DNA from: Paracoccaceae bacterium
Lineage (GTDB): Bacteria; Pseudomonadota; Alphaproteobacteria; Rhodobacterales; Rhodobacteraceae
NCBI GenBank assembly: GCA_003564655.1
Contig: PXES01000181.1
Coordinates: 1-21,537, forward strand
DNA length: 21,537 bases
Reading direction: 5' to 3'
The translations under genes and the position numbers were made by a program. How positions within the stretch are numbered: position 1 is the stretch's first letter; every line of letters begins with the position of its first letter. The notes beneath the pieces are model-generated. The model did not search any database. It saw nothing but the letters and a program-made list of their open reading frames with translations, and was not told where the DNA came from. Positions 14,229 through 21,537 of this stretch are shown here, in pieces.

Positions 14229-15422
14229 GTGGCCCAGAAGACCCCCGCCCCCAAGATCACCCACCTGCCACCGGTCGAGCCGCGCTCGGCACCGCCCGCT
14301 GCCGGCCCCGCCGCGCTGCGGCGTCGGCATTGGGGGCTGGTGCTGGGGCTGGTCGTGACTGTCCTCGTGCCGGTGCTTGCAGTGGGGGGGTATCTGACGC
14401 AGATCGCACAGCCGCAATTCGCGTCCGAGACGAGCTTCGTCGTTCGCCAGGCCGAGACGGGAGCAGCCAGCGACATGCTGGGCGGGCTAAGCCAGATGCT
14501 GGGCCAGCAAAGCGCGGGGCATTCCGATCTGGTGTTCGATTTCATCCAGAGCCCCGACATGGTTGCGAAGGTGCAGGAGCGGGTGGATCTGGTGGCGCAT
14601 TACAGCGCGGTCTGGCCGGGCGATCCGCTGTTCTCGGTGCCGCCCGATGTGCTGATCGAGGATCTGGTCGCCTTCTGGCAACGCATGGTGCGGATTACCT
14701 TCGACAAGTCTTCGGGCGTGATCCGGGTGCAGGTGCGCGCCCATGACGCGCCCACTGCACAGGCCATCGCGGCAGCCATCGTCGCCGAGAGCGAGGCGAT
14801 GATCAACGCGCTGAACCGGACCGCGCGCTATGATGCGATGACCGATGCGCAATCCGATCTCGATGCGGCGTCGCAGACACTGCGCGCCGCGCGCGAGCGG
14901 CTGCTGGCGTTTCAGGCGCGCACGCATATCCTCGACCCGGTGGCCGATATCCAGGGCCGCATGGGGGTGTTGGGCAATCTGCAGGAACAACTGGCGCAGA
15001 CCCTTGTCGAGTTCGATCTGCTGCGCCAGGGCGCGGCGGCCAGCGACCCGCGCCTTGGCCAGATGGATCGCCGCATCGCCGCCATCGAGGCACGTATCGC
15101 GCAAGAGCGGGTAAATGTCGCCGCGCGCGACGTGACCGGGGTGAACACCGACTACCCGACGCTTCTGGCGCAATACGAGGCGATGCGCGTCGATGTCGAA
15201 TTCGCGGCCGAGGCGTATCGCGCCGCCCTTGCCGCGCTTGCCGCCGCGCGGACCCAGGCGGCGCGTCAGCAACTCTACCTGGCCGTGTTCGTGCAGCCGA
15301 CACTGGCGCAGCAGGCGCTTTACCCGCGCACAGTGCAACTGACCGCGCTGACCGCCTTCTTCGCGCTGATGCTGTGGTCGGTTCTGGCGCTGGTCTATTA
15401 TTCGCTGCGCGACCGGAGCTAG
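14229..15422 (+). CDS. Capsule polysaccharide export inner-membrane protein (KpsE/BexC-like)
   Basis: A 397-residue polysaccharide co-polymerase-type protein that links the inner-membrane exporter to the periplasmic/outer-membrane path. A Pro-rich cytosolic N-terminus (to ~34) is followed by a membrane segment (about 35-56) and QPQFASETSFVVR, the usual KpsE entry. A long helical periplasmic region (about 200-320) contains a run starting DAQSDLDAASQTLRAARERL, probable coiled coil. The FVQPTLAQQALYPR motif follows, then a second membrane segment (~368-390) ending SLRDRS. GTG at 14229 is chosen since GAGGA is 8 nt upstream; ATGs at 14181 and 14199 lack a good site. The ATPase gene follows after 4 bp. 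Confidence 0.9.
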   Translation: MAQKTPAPKITHLPPVEPRSAPPAAGPAALRRRHWGLVLGLVVTVLVPVLAVGGYLTQIAQPQFASETSFVVRQAETGAASDMLGGLSQMLGQQSAGHSDLVFDFIQSPDMVAKVQERVDLVAHYSAVWPGDPLFSVPPDVLIEDLVAFWQRMVRITFDKSSGVIRVQVRAHDAPTAQAIAAAIVAESEAMINALNRTARYDAMTDAQSDLDAASQTLRAARERLLAFQARTHILDPVADIQGRMGVLGNLQEQLAQTLVEFDLLRQGAAASDPRLGQMDRRIAAIEARIAQERVNVAARDVTGVNTDYPTLLAQYEAMRVDVEFAAEAYRAALAALAAARTQAARQQLYLAVFVQPTLAQQALYPRTVQLTALTAFFALMLWSVLALVYYSLRDRS

Positions 15423-15426
15423 CGGC

Positions 15427-16092
15427 ATGATCCGCCTGGAAGGGGTCAGCAAGTGGTTTCACGTCCGGTCCGGTCGGGTGCGCGTGCTTGACGACATTAC
15501 CCTGACGCTACCTGCCGGGCGGTCAGTGGCACTGCTGGGGCGTAACGGGGCAGGCAAATCGACGCTTCTGCAGATCATCGCGGGCACGATGCGTCCCACA
15601 TCCGGGCGGGTGATCCGCGATGGCGAGACCTCGTGGCCCATTGGCCATGCCAACAGCCTGCACCCCGAGATGACAGGGCTGCAGAACACCCGCTTCCTCG
15701 CGCGGCTCTACGGTGTGGATAGCGACGCGCTGGCCGCGTTCGTCGAAGCCTTCGCCGATATCGGGCCGCATTTCCACATGCCGCTGCGGACACTGTCGGC
15801 GGGCATGAAATCGCGCCTCTCCTTCGGGGTGGCCATGGGCATCCCGTTCCGGACCTATCTGATCGACGAGGTGACGGGCGCGGGTGACCGCGCCTTCCGG
15901 CAGCACAGCCGCAAGGTGTTTCGAGAGCGGATGCACGGCGCCGACGCGATCATGATCTCGCATTCGATGCGCGATTTGCGCGCCTTCTGCGATTGCGGGC
16001 TGGTGCTCCATGACGGGCGGCTGGAGTTCTTTGACCAGATCGAGGAGGCGATCCGCTATCACGAGGCCTTGTCAGAGGCGCAGTTGGCGTGA
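15427..16092 (+). CDS. Polysaccharide export ABC transporter ATP-binding protein (KpsT/Wzt-like)
   Basis: A 221-residue cytosolic ATPase of the capsule-export ABC system. Walker A is GRNGAGKST (38-46) and the signature is LSAGMKSR (123-130), the degenerate form usual for KpsT. Walker B with the following loop reads TYLIDEVTGAGD (143-154), and the switch His179 is in MISHSM. WPIGHANSLHPEMTG is the characteristic family stretch after the Q-loop. There is no C-terminal carbohydrate-binding domain of the long Wzt type, so it is the short KpsT form. GGAG (15415-15418) overlaps the end of the preceding gene and sits 8 nt before the ATG. Its membrane partner is encoded on the opposite strand at 13366-14148. 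Confidence 0.92.
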   Translation: MIRLEGVSKWFHVRSGRVRVLDDITLTLPAGRSVALLGRNGAGKSTLLQIIAGTMRPTSGRVIRDGETSWPIGHANSLHPEMTGLQNTRFLARLYGVDSDALAAFVEAFADIGPHFHMPLRTLSAGMKSRLSFGVAMGIPFRTYLIDEVTGAGDRAFRQHSRKVFRERMHGADAIMISHSMRDLRAFCDCGLVLHDGRLEFFDQIEEAIRYHEALSEAQLA

Positions 16093-16206
16093 GGCGCGCG
16101 TCATCGGTTGCGGTGTCGGCTGAAAGGGTCTGCACCTGCGCGCGCAGAGGACCGCGCGACTTGCCTCAGCCCTGAATGCAGCGAGATGGCACGCGCTGCG
16201 CGATCG

Positions 16207-16237
16207 CCCACCCCCGGCGCTTACGCCGCGGGGTGGG
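16207..16237 (+). terminator. Terminator-like hairpin downstream of the export ATPase gene
   Basis: The 8-bp stem CCCACCCC/GGGGTGGG is stacked, past one bulged C, on CGGCG/CGCCG with tetraloop CTTA. It is 114 nt after the ATPase stop. No U tract follows, so the termination role is inferred from position and stability. Confidence 0.45.
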
Positions 16238-16368
16238 TCGCGCCGACGCGCGGATCCCGGCGCCCGGGCGCCAGTCGCGGCTTGCACCGCATTCGCGCAC
16301 CACTCCATCCGCGCCTGATGCCTGCGGAGTGCGTCATTTACCCTCAGCGGCCCCGCGACACAGCGCGC

Positions 16369-16432
16369 GCCGAAAGCGCCCTCGGGCCTTGCCCACCCGC
16401 CCGCCCCTGCACGCCCCGGGGGCGCTTTCGGC
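16369..16432. repeat. Quadruplex-loop hairpin, copy C
   Basis: An 18-bp outer stem GCCGAAAGCGCCCTCGGG (16369-16386) pairs with 16415-16432 with one G-U type pair. Then comes a C-C mismatch (16387/16414) and an inner stem CTTGC/GCACG with one mismatch. The loop is CCACCCGCCCGCCCCT (16393-16408), four C-runs with single-base spacers. It lies 45 nt beyond the glf stop on the minus strand, so glf transcripts would carry the G-rich loop. Stem and flanks are nearly identical to copy B, 10.7 kb away. Confidence 0.87.
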
Positions 16433-16477
16433 ATTGCGCCGAGATCGATCTGTCGGCCCTGCATCTCGCCGTAACGA

Positions 16478-17641
16478 TCAGACCGGGTGGACGAAAATTT
16501 CGGGGCGTGCCGCGCGGGTGAAGGCATCGTGAAGGTGGCTCGCCACCTCGAACGCGCGGCGGATCGCCACGTCCATGTCGAGATAGGCGTAGTTGCCCAG
16601 CCGCCCGGCAAAGGTCACGCCAGTGGTTGTCCGCGCGAGGTCCACATAGGCGCCAAGCCGTGCCTTGTCGTCGATCAGCCGCACTGGATAATAGGGAATA
16701 TCCCCCGGCCCGGCCGCGCAGCTATACTCATGCGTGACCACGCTTCGGGTACGGCCCGCCATCTCCCACGGGGCGAAATACACATGTTCGGTGATGCGCG
16801 TCTGCGGCACGTCGGCGTCGCAATAGTTCATCACCGCTGTGCCCTGAAACGGCGCTTCCGCCACATGATGCGCGAACCGCAGCGTCCGGTAGCCCAGCCG
16901 CCCCAGACGATGCCCGAAATACCGGTCGAGCGGGCCAGTATAGACCGTGTGTGCGACCTCGGCAGGCGGGCTGAACCCTTCATGGCTGGTGCGCGTGTGC
17001 AAGGTGATGCGCGGGTGGTCGAGGATCGAGGCGACGGCCGCTGTGTAGCCATCGCGCGGGATGCCCTGATGTCGGTGGAAGAAATAATTGTCGTCATAGG
17101 TAAAGCGCAGCGGCAATCGCTTGAGGATCGCGGCGGGCAGCCGGTCAGGGGTGACGCCCCACTGCTTCTGCGTGTAGCCCTTGAAGAAAGCCGCATAGAT
17201 CCGGGGCCCCACCATCCGCAGCGCCTGATCCTCGAAACTTTCGGGCGGATTGTCGCCCTTGATGCTCTGAGCCGCGACGAAGGCGCGCGCCTCGGCCGGG
17301 GACATGGCGCGGCCGGCGAGCTGGTTGATCGTGTGCAGATTGACCGGCAGGGAATAGACCCGCTCGCCGACGCGCGCCTTCACCTGGTGGCGATAGGGCA
17401 TCATTTCGCAATGCTGTGCCATGAACTGCCACACATCGTCGTCATCGGTGTGAAAGATATGCGGGCCATACAGGTGAACCATGATCCCCGTCTCGGGGTC
17501 GCGCGCTGTGTGGCAGTTGCCCGCGACATGGTCCCGCTCATCAATGACAATGGCGCGGTGTCCGCTCTCGGCCATGCGGCGGGCGATCACAGCCCCGGTG
17601 AACCCTGCGCCGATCACCAGAATCGTGCGTTGCTGCGCCAT
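16478..17641 (-). CDS. glf: UDP-galactopyranose mutase
   Basis: A 387-residue flavoenzyme that interconverts UDP-galactopyranose and UDP-galactofuranose, supplying Galf for cell-surface polysaccharide. The N-terminal FAD-binding Rossmann motif is VIGAGFTGAVIARRMAE (9-25), followed by GNCHT and the Glf-typical YGPHIFHTDDDDVW. Also present are YTQKQWG, the RFTYDDNYFFHRHQGIP block, YTGPLDRYF and the C-terminal FAGRLGNYAYLDMD, which binds flavin in the family. The ATG at 17641 is chosen, with GGGGGA 5 nt upstream; an ATG 15 nt earlier has AGGA touching the codon. It sits beside the polysaccharide export genes, consistent with a Galf-containing capsule or LPS. Confidence 0.94.
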   Translation of the reverse strand: MAQQRTILVIGAGFTGAVIARRMAESGHRAIVIDERDHVAGNCHTARDPETGIMVHLYGPHIFHTDDDDVWQFMAQHCEMMPYRHQVKARVGERVYSLPVNLHTINQLAGRAMSPAEARAFVAAQSIKGDNPPESFEDQALRMVGPRIYAAFFKGYTQKQWGVTPDRLPAAILKRLPLRFTYDDNYFFHRHQGIPRDGYTAAVASILDHPRITLHTRTSHEGFSPPAEVAHTVYTGPLDRYFGHRLGRLGYRTLRFAHHVAEAPFQGTAVMNYCDADVPQTRITEHVYFAPWEMAGRTRSVVTHEYSCAAGPGDIPYYPVRLIDDKARLGAYVDLARTTTGVTFAGRLGNYAYLDMDVAIRRAFEVASHLHDAFTRAARPEIFVHPV

Positions 17642-17680
17642 CGCGTCCCCCGTCATTCCTGCGCATGATCGGGGAAAGGG

Positions 17681-17696
17681 GTTTATGGCCGGTTAA
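17681..17696 (-). promoter_or_regulatory. CtrA-like site upstream of glf
   Basis: On the minus strand it reads TTAA-CCGGCCA-TAAAC, the TTAA-N7-TTAAC layout with one mismatch, 40-55 nt before the glf start codon. TTAA is rare in this G+C-rich window. Recognised by eye. Confidence 0.3.
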
Positions 17697-17965
17697 GCCA
17701 GACAGTGCGCGGCACATCGCCCGCGCGCCGGGCTGGCAAGAGGCGACCGTGATCCGACGCGCGGTCAAGCGGCAGCGCGCCAGCGGTGCGATCCGGCGTT
17801 CCAAGCCGTCAGGAGCTTGTCGCGGCAGATGCCGCCCTGTTCGGACGCGGCGGGGAGTGAGGGATTTCGCACGACGAGGGCGCGACGGGTTTTCAGTGCG
17901 AGTCCGCTGCACCAGCGGTGACACTCGACGACGCCCGCGCCGCGCCCGTAGCGAGCGGAGAGGCA

Positions 17966-18021
17966 GAAGCGCCCGCTCGGGCGGCCCACCCGCCCGCCCA
18001 TGCCACCCTCGCGGGCGCTGC
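17966..18021. repeat. Quadruplex-loop hairpin, copy D
   Basis: The outer stem AGCGCCCGC/GCGGGCGCT (17968-17976 with 18011-18019) is followed by two mismatches, GGG/CCC, one mismatch and GGC/GCC. The loop CCACCCGCCCGCCCAT (17986-18001) is again 16 nt with four C3 runs (using C17985). It is the least well-paired copy. It starts 24 nt beyond the stop of the dehydrogenase gene, whose minus-strand transcript would carry the G-rich loop. Confidence 0.78.
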
Positions 18022-18045
18022 CCCGGCCGAGTGGCCGGGGCGGGG

Positions 18046-19191
18046 TCAGGCGGCGCCGCTGTTGGCCGCGATGATCTCTGCTGTCGGCGCGAAGGGCAGC
18101 GCGCCGATCTCGACCGCCTGCCCGGTCGCTGCCGAGTGCTGCGCCGCCATGCCCATCGCCACGGCCCACCAGCCATCATGCAGGCTCACCTCGACCGGGC
18201 CGTCGCCGGCCACGGCCGCCGCAAAACGCTGATGCTGGTAGAAGGTCGCGCCATTGTGGTCGCCTGCCGCCAGCAGCGTCGGATCGACCGGGATATCGAC
18301 CGCCTCCGGGCCCTTGGGTGCGCGCGGGCTCGAGATCAGTTGCGCCACGGGCGGTGCGCCCAGATGCGCGGGCCAGAACCGCGCCGGCCCCGGCACCAGG
18401 CATTCGACCTTGCCCGCGGGCCCCACGGCGCTGATCTCTTCCTGGTAGCGCGACCCTTCGGCGAACATGCACAACTCGAGCATCGCGCGCGCGCCGCGGG
18501 CGAAATCGACGATGACATAGGCATGGTCCCAGATATCGGGCACCCGCCCGGCATAGGATTCGTCCAGATGGTTCACGGCCTGCCCGCCCGAAGCCATCAC
18601 CCGCACCGGGTCATCGCGCAGGATCAGCCGCATCAGGTCGAAGAAATGGCAGCATTTCTCGACCAGCGTGCCGCCGGAATTGGCGTTGAAGCGGTTCCAG
18701 TCGCCGACCTTGGGCAGGAAGGGGAAGCGGTGTTCGCGGATGGTCAGCATCCGCACCCCGCCGGTCAGGCGCTCGGCCTCGCGGATCAGTGCGGCGACCG
18801 GGGGCATGTAGCGATACTCCATCGCCACCCAGAACGGCGCAGGCCAGTCGAGCGCCTGAAGTTGCGCCGCTTGCCCGGGGCCGGTGAAGATCGGCTTTTC
18901 GACCAGCACCGGCAGCGGACGGGTGGCGCGGATCTCGGCCAGTTGCGGCAGATGCAGGTGGTTGGGGCTCGCGATCACCAGCGCGGTGACGCGCGGATCG
19001 GCGAGCAGCGCCTGCAGGCTGTCGTGAAACGCCGCCTCGGGTGCGATCTGCTGGGCCAGTGCGCGCATGGCGGGATCGGGCTCGAAGATCGCCGCGACCT
19101 CGGCCTGTCCGGCCATCAGGGCGATGTTGCGCAGATGCTCCTGCCCCATCATGCCGCAGCCGATGATCCCGTAACGTAGCGGTGGCGTCAT
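18046..19191 (-). CDS. Gfo/Idh/MocA family NAD(P)-dependent oxidoreductase
   Basis: A 381-residue cytosolic sugar or polyol dehydrogenase. The N-terminal Rossmann fold shows GIIGCGMMG (8-16), ASPNHLHLP (74-82) and the family catalytic motif Glu98-Lys99-Pro100 in LVEKPIF. In the C-terminal domain GGTLVEKCCHFFDL (173-186) carries the conserved His182. The ATG at 19191 is chosen because GAGGGAGAG lies just upstream; an ATG at 19206 overlapping the regulator stop has no ribosome-binding site. It is the last gene of the sugar ABC operon, so it probably oxidises the imported sugar or polyol. The substrate cannot be named from sequence. Confidence 0.9.
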   Translation of the reverse strand: MTPPLRYGIIGCGMMGQEHLRNIALMAGQAEVAAIFEPDPAMRALAQQIAPEAAFHDSLQALLADPRVTALVIASPNHLHLPQLAEIRATRPLPVLVEKPIFTGPGQAAQLQALDWPAPFWVAMEYRYMPPVAALIREAERLTGGVRMLTIREHRFPFLPKVGDWNRFNANSGGTLVEKCCHFFDLMRLILRDDPVRVMASGGQAVNHLDESYAGRVPDIWDHAYVIVDFARGARAMLELCMFAEGSRYQEEISAVGPAGKVECLVPGPARFWPAHLGAPPVAQLISSPRAPKGPEAVDIPVDPTLLAAGDHNGATFYQHQRFAAAVAGDGPVEVSLHDGWWAVAMGMAAQHSAATGQAVEIGALPFAPTAEIIAANSGAA

Positions 19192-19202
19192 TCTCTCCCT
19201 CG

Positions 19203-19922
19203 TCATTTCAGCCGCGCGACATATTGCACGCGCGCGGGGTCATACCATGTGCGTGACACCTCGGCACGCGTGTTGTCCTGCGCCCAGGAAATGCGGGTGA
19301 TGCGCGGCAGGGTCGCGCCCGCGGGGCAGGGGAAGGCCGGGGGCGCCCAGCCGGGCAGCGTGCCCTGGTCGATCCGATCCTCGGCGCGCTGAATCCACAG
19401 CCCCAGCACGTCGCGGTAATACAGATACAGCGATTCCGACAGCGCCTCGGCGCGCAATTCGGAGGCGTGCGCCGCGTCGAGGAAAATCTCCTCGACCGCC
19501 GCTGCCACGCCCGACAGACGCCGCAGGCGGCGGATGCGCCAGGCATCGGTGGCGCTGCCGAAATCGGGCAGGTCCGCGGGCTTGGCCAGGCGCGCGACAT
19601 CCAGAACCTCGGCGGTCGGCAGCCCGCCCCCCTCGACCAGTTCCAGCCGGAACAGCGCATAGACCGAGGCGGGGGCAGGTTGCTGGCGGATGTAGTTGCC
19701 CGAGCCCTGGATACGCGCGACCAACCCCTTCTCGGCCAGGTCGGCCAGCGCGCGACGCAGCGTTCCAACCGAAATGCCCAGCTGCACCGCCATGTCCCGC
19801 TCGGGCGGCAGTCGGGTGCCATCGGCCAGCCGTCCTGCGGCAATGTCGCGGATCAGCATCTCGCTGATCTGCACATAAAGCGGCAGCGACCCCGGGCTCA
19901 GGGCACCTTCGTCGCGCGTCAC
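19203..19922 (-). CDS. GntR-family transcriptional regulator (HutC/UTRA type)
   Basis: A 239-residue DNA-binding regulator. The winged helix-turn-helix covers about residues 14-80, with the GntR hallmark LPPERDMAVQLGISVGTLRRAL (38-59) and GLVARIQGSGNYI. The rest (about 90-235) is a UTRA-like effector domain, inferred from length, EEIFLDA and the C-terminal SRTWYDPARVQYVARLK. It starts with GTG, whose last two bases overlap the TGA of the upstream ATPase gene (GTGA), indicating translational coupling. Its position within the sugar transport operon suggests it is a local, sugar-responsive repressor of that operon; the operator would lie upstream outside the window. Confidence 0.92.
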   Translation of the reverse strand: MTRDEGALSPGSLPLYVQISEMLIRDIAAGRLADGTRLPPERDMAVQLGISVGTLRRALADLAEKGLVARIQGSGNYIRQQPAPASVYALFRLELVEGGGLPTAEVLDVARLAKPADLPDFGSATDAWRIRRLRRLSGVAAAVEEIFLDAAHASELRAEALSESLYLYYRDVLGLWIQRAEDRIDQGTLPGWAPPAFPCPAGATLPRITRISWAQDNTRAEVSRTWYDPARVQYVARLK

Positions 19923-21031
19923 GATGCCTGCGCCCCTTCCAACTCACCCAGCCGCAGACGCGGCAGCGCCGTCCCGTCATTGCGGAACAGATGCGCGAAT
20001 TCCGGGCGGATCGCCAGATGCGCCCGCCCGCCGCGCGAAAGCTCCGTCTGCCCCGACAGATGCGCGGTCAGCGCCACCCCTGTCTCGGTGTGGACATACA
20101 GGTAGCTCTCGCCGCCAAGCTGCTCGACATTATCGACCTCGACCGGATAGCCGATCGGGTCGGGGTGCATGTGCTCGGGGCGGATGCCCAACTCGACCTT
20201 CTCGCCCTCGGCCAGGGTGCGGCCATCCACGGCCGCCCGCAAGTCGCGCCCCTGCGCATCCGCCAATGTCACGCCCGCCTCGTCGCGCGCGGTCACGGTG
20301 CAGGGCAGGAAGTTCATCCGCGGCGAGCCGATGAACCCCGCGACAAAGGTGTTCACGGGCCGGTTATAAAGGTCGATGGGCGCGCCAACCTGCTCGATCC
20401 GCCCCTCGCGCAGCACCACGATCTTGTCGGCCATGGTCATCGCCTCGACTTGGTCATGGGTGACGTAGATCATGGTGTTGCCGATGCGCCGATGCAGCCC
20501 GGCGATCTCGCTGCGCATCGACACGCGCAACTCGGCATCAAGATTCGAGAGCGGCTCGTCGAACAGAAACACCTTCGGCTCGCGCACCACGGCGCGCCCG
20601 ATCGCGACGCGCTGGCGCTGCCCGCCCGAAAGCGCCTTGGGCTTGCGGTCAAGATAGGGCTCCAGCTTCAGCATCCGCGCCGCCTCGGCCACGCGTGTGG
20701 CGATCTCGGGCTTGGGCATGCGGATATTCTCGAGACCGAAGGCCAGGTTCTGGCGCACCGACATGTGCGGATAAAGCGCATAGGTCTGGAACACCATCGC
20801 AAGCCCCCGCTCGGCCGCGCGCTGGTCGTTCACGCGCTCGCCCGCAATCAGCAGATCGCCGCCCGAGATCTCCTCCAGCCCCGCGATCATCCGCAGCAGG
20901 GTCGATTTCCCGCAGCCCGAGGGGCCGACGAAGACGCAGAAACTGCCATCCTCGATCTCGAGGTCCACACCGTGGATGACCCGCACTGCGCCATATTCCT
21001 TGACGAGGCCCTGCAATTCAACGCGCGCCAT
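19919..21031 (-). CDS. ugpC: Carbohydrate ABC transporter ATP-binding protein (UgpC/MsmX/MalK type)
   Basis: A 370-residue cytosolic ATPase for CUT1-type sugar or glycerol-phosphate uptake. Walker A is GPSGCGKST (36-44), the Q-loop has Gln82 in VFQTYALYPHMSV, the signature is LSGGQRQRVAIGRA (134-147), Walker B VFLFDEP (154-160) and the switch His192 in YVTHDQVEAMTMAD. A C-terminal OB-fold regulatory region (about 235-365) contains FIGSPRMNF and LGIRPEHM. GAGGG lies upstream of the ATG. It sits between the MalG-type permease and the GntR gene. The symbol reflects the family; the actual substrate is unknown. Confidence 0.93.
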   Translation of the reverse strand: MARVELQGLVKEYGAVRVIHGVDLEIEDGSFCVFVGPSGCGKSTLLRMIAGLEEISGGDLLIAGERVNDQRAAERGLAMVFQTYALYPHMSVRQNLAFGLENIRMPKPEIATRVAEAARMLKLEPYLDRKPKALSGGQRQRVAIGRAVVREPKVFLFDEPLSNLDAELRVSMRSEIAGLHRRIGNTMIYVTHDQVEAMTMADKIVVLREGRIEQVGAPIDLYNRPVNTFVAGFIGSPRMNFLPCTVTARDEAGVTLADAQGRDLRAAVDGRTLAEGEKVELGIRPEHMHPDPIGYPVEVDNVEQLGGESYLYVHTETGVALTAHLSGQTELSRGGRAHLAIRPEFAHLFRNDGTALPRLRLGELEGAQAS

Positions 21032-21079
21032 CGCCCACCCTCATTTTCTTGCCGGAAATACTCGAATACCCCACCCGCA

Positions 21080-21537
21080 TCACTTCACCCCCGACTGCGC
21101 GATGCCCTGGGTGATGAACCGCTGAAGGAAGGCGAAGACCAGCGTGATCGGCAAGAGCGTCAGCACGGTCATCGCCAACAGGCTCGACCACGCGGTCTGC
21201 AACTCGCCCTGGAACGAATTCAACGCCAGTTGCAGCGTGAACGCCTCGGAGCGGTTGAGCACGATCAGCGGCCAGAGAAACTCGTTCCAGCGCCACATTA
21301 CCGAGAAGATCACCAGCACCGCCAGCGCCGGGGCCGAGAGCGGCAGGACGATCTTCCAGAAAACGCGCCATTCGCTGGCATTGTCCATCCGCGCCGCGTC
21401 CAGCAGGTCGTCGGGTATGGTCAGCATGTATTGCCGCAGCAGGAACACCCCCGTCGGCGTGGCGATGGCGGGCCAGATCACGGCCCAGGGCGAGTTGATC
21501 AGCCCCATCTGGCTGACCACCAGAAACAACGGCACCA
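21080..21537 (-). CDS. Carbohydrate ABC transporter permease, MalG/UgpE type (5' part outside window)
   Basis: The last ~152 codons of an inner-membrane CUT1 permease; the frame runs off the window end. The EAA loop that contacts the ATPase is visible as DLLDAARMDNASEWRVFWK followed by IVLPLSAPAL. Membrane segments surround it, and the C-terminus RFITQGIAQSGVK is the usual MalG-family ending. The ATPase gene follows 48 bp downstream on the same strand. The partner permease and the binding protein are expected further upstream, beyond the window. Confidence 0.93.
   Translation of the reverse strand, partial: VPLFLVVSQMGLINSPWAVIWPAIATPTGVFLLRQYMLTIPDDLLDAARMDNASEWRVFWKIVLPLSAPALAVLVIFSVMWRWNEFLWPLIVLNRSEAFTLQLALNSFQGELQTAWSSLLAMTVLTLLPITLVFAFLQRFITQGIAQSGVK

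Larger units (their letters stand above)
16093..16477. other. 385-bp non-coding region between convergent export ATPase and glf genes
   Basis: I see no credible gene here. It holds a terminator-like hairpin (16207-16237), a perfect 14-bp palindrome GGCGCCCGGGCGCC (16259-16272) and quadruplex-loop hairpin copy C (16369-16432). Confidence 0.7.
17642..18045. other. 404-bp non-coding region between glf and the dehydrogenase gene
   Basis: No convincing gene on either strand. It contains a CtrA-like site (17681-17696), a small inverted repeat CCGCTG-CAC-CAGCGG inside 17900-17925, and quadruplex-loop hairpin copy D (17966-18021). The part from 17700 to 17960 is otherwise unexplained. Confidence 0.6.

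Noticed and set aside
17700..18000. Possible transposase remnant in the gap before glf
   Set aside because: One minus-strand frame gave a stretch that looked vaguely protein-like, but I could not match it to any transposase family and saw no terminal repeats or target duplication.
17665..19179. A long plus-strand open frame opposite the dehydrogenase gene
   Set aside because: Antisense to a well-supported gene and without any recognised motif.

Overview
The window is very G+C-rich, densely packed alphaproteobacterial chromosome. The gene content points to the Rhodobacteraceae/Paracoccaceae: aerobic hemF next to panC-panB, a 41-residue rpmJ beside tRNA-Val, a CPA1 antiporter fused to a cyclic-nucleotide-binding domain, an N-formylglutamate amidohydrolase-like gene, and KpsE/KpsM/KpsT-type export genes. 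No plasmid, phage, transposase or CRISPR signal is visible.

Layout. 1-5604 (+): 3' part of an RND efflux pump, an HD-domain phosphohydrolase, hemF, then the tightly coupled panC-panB-dgkA. 5787-6054 (-): rpmJ and tRNA-Val(GAC). 6203-9671 (+): an N-formylglutamate amidohydrolase-family gene and the large CPA1/cNMP antiporter, whose start looks leaderless. 9755-11580 (-): a metal (probably Mn) ABC ATPase and its periplasmic binding protein behind a Fur-family box, with no permease in the window. 11645-13144 (-): malonyl-CoA synthetase. 13366-17641: a capsule or surface-polysaccharide block in which the export permease (-) diverges from the KpsE-like protein and the ATPase (+), followed by UDP-galactopyranose mutase (-). 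18046-21537 (-): a sugar ABC operon made of a partial MalG-type permease, a UgpC/MsmX ATPase, a GntR/UTRA repressor and a Gfo/Idh/MocA dehydrogenase, with a stop/start overlap between ATPase and repressor.

The most unusual feature is not a gene. Four copies (2503-2580, 5638-5697, 16369-16432, 17966-18021) share one architecture: a long GC stem, usually a C-C mismatch and a short inner stem, then a loop of exactly 16 nt made of four C3 runs with single-nucleotide spacers. The opposite strand of the loop reads GGG-N-GGG-N-GGG-N-GGG, an ideal G-quadruplex motif. Stem sequences differ between copies but pairing is mostly kept, whereas the loop is nearly invariant. Every copy lies 1-45 nt downstream of a stop codon. 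All four have the G-rich strand on minus, so some 3' UTRs would carry the G-rich form and others the C-rich form. A fifth hairpin (1834-1872) looks like the same framework with the quadruplex loop removed. I know no name for this element.

Other signals are the Fur-type box before the metal-uptake genes, near-consensus CtrA-like sites (TTAA-N7-TTAAC type) at both capsule-side promoters, and a 14-bp tandem repeat in an otherwise unexplained 221-bp spacer.
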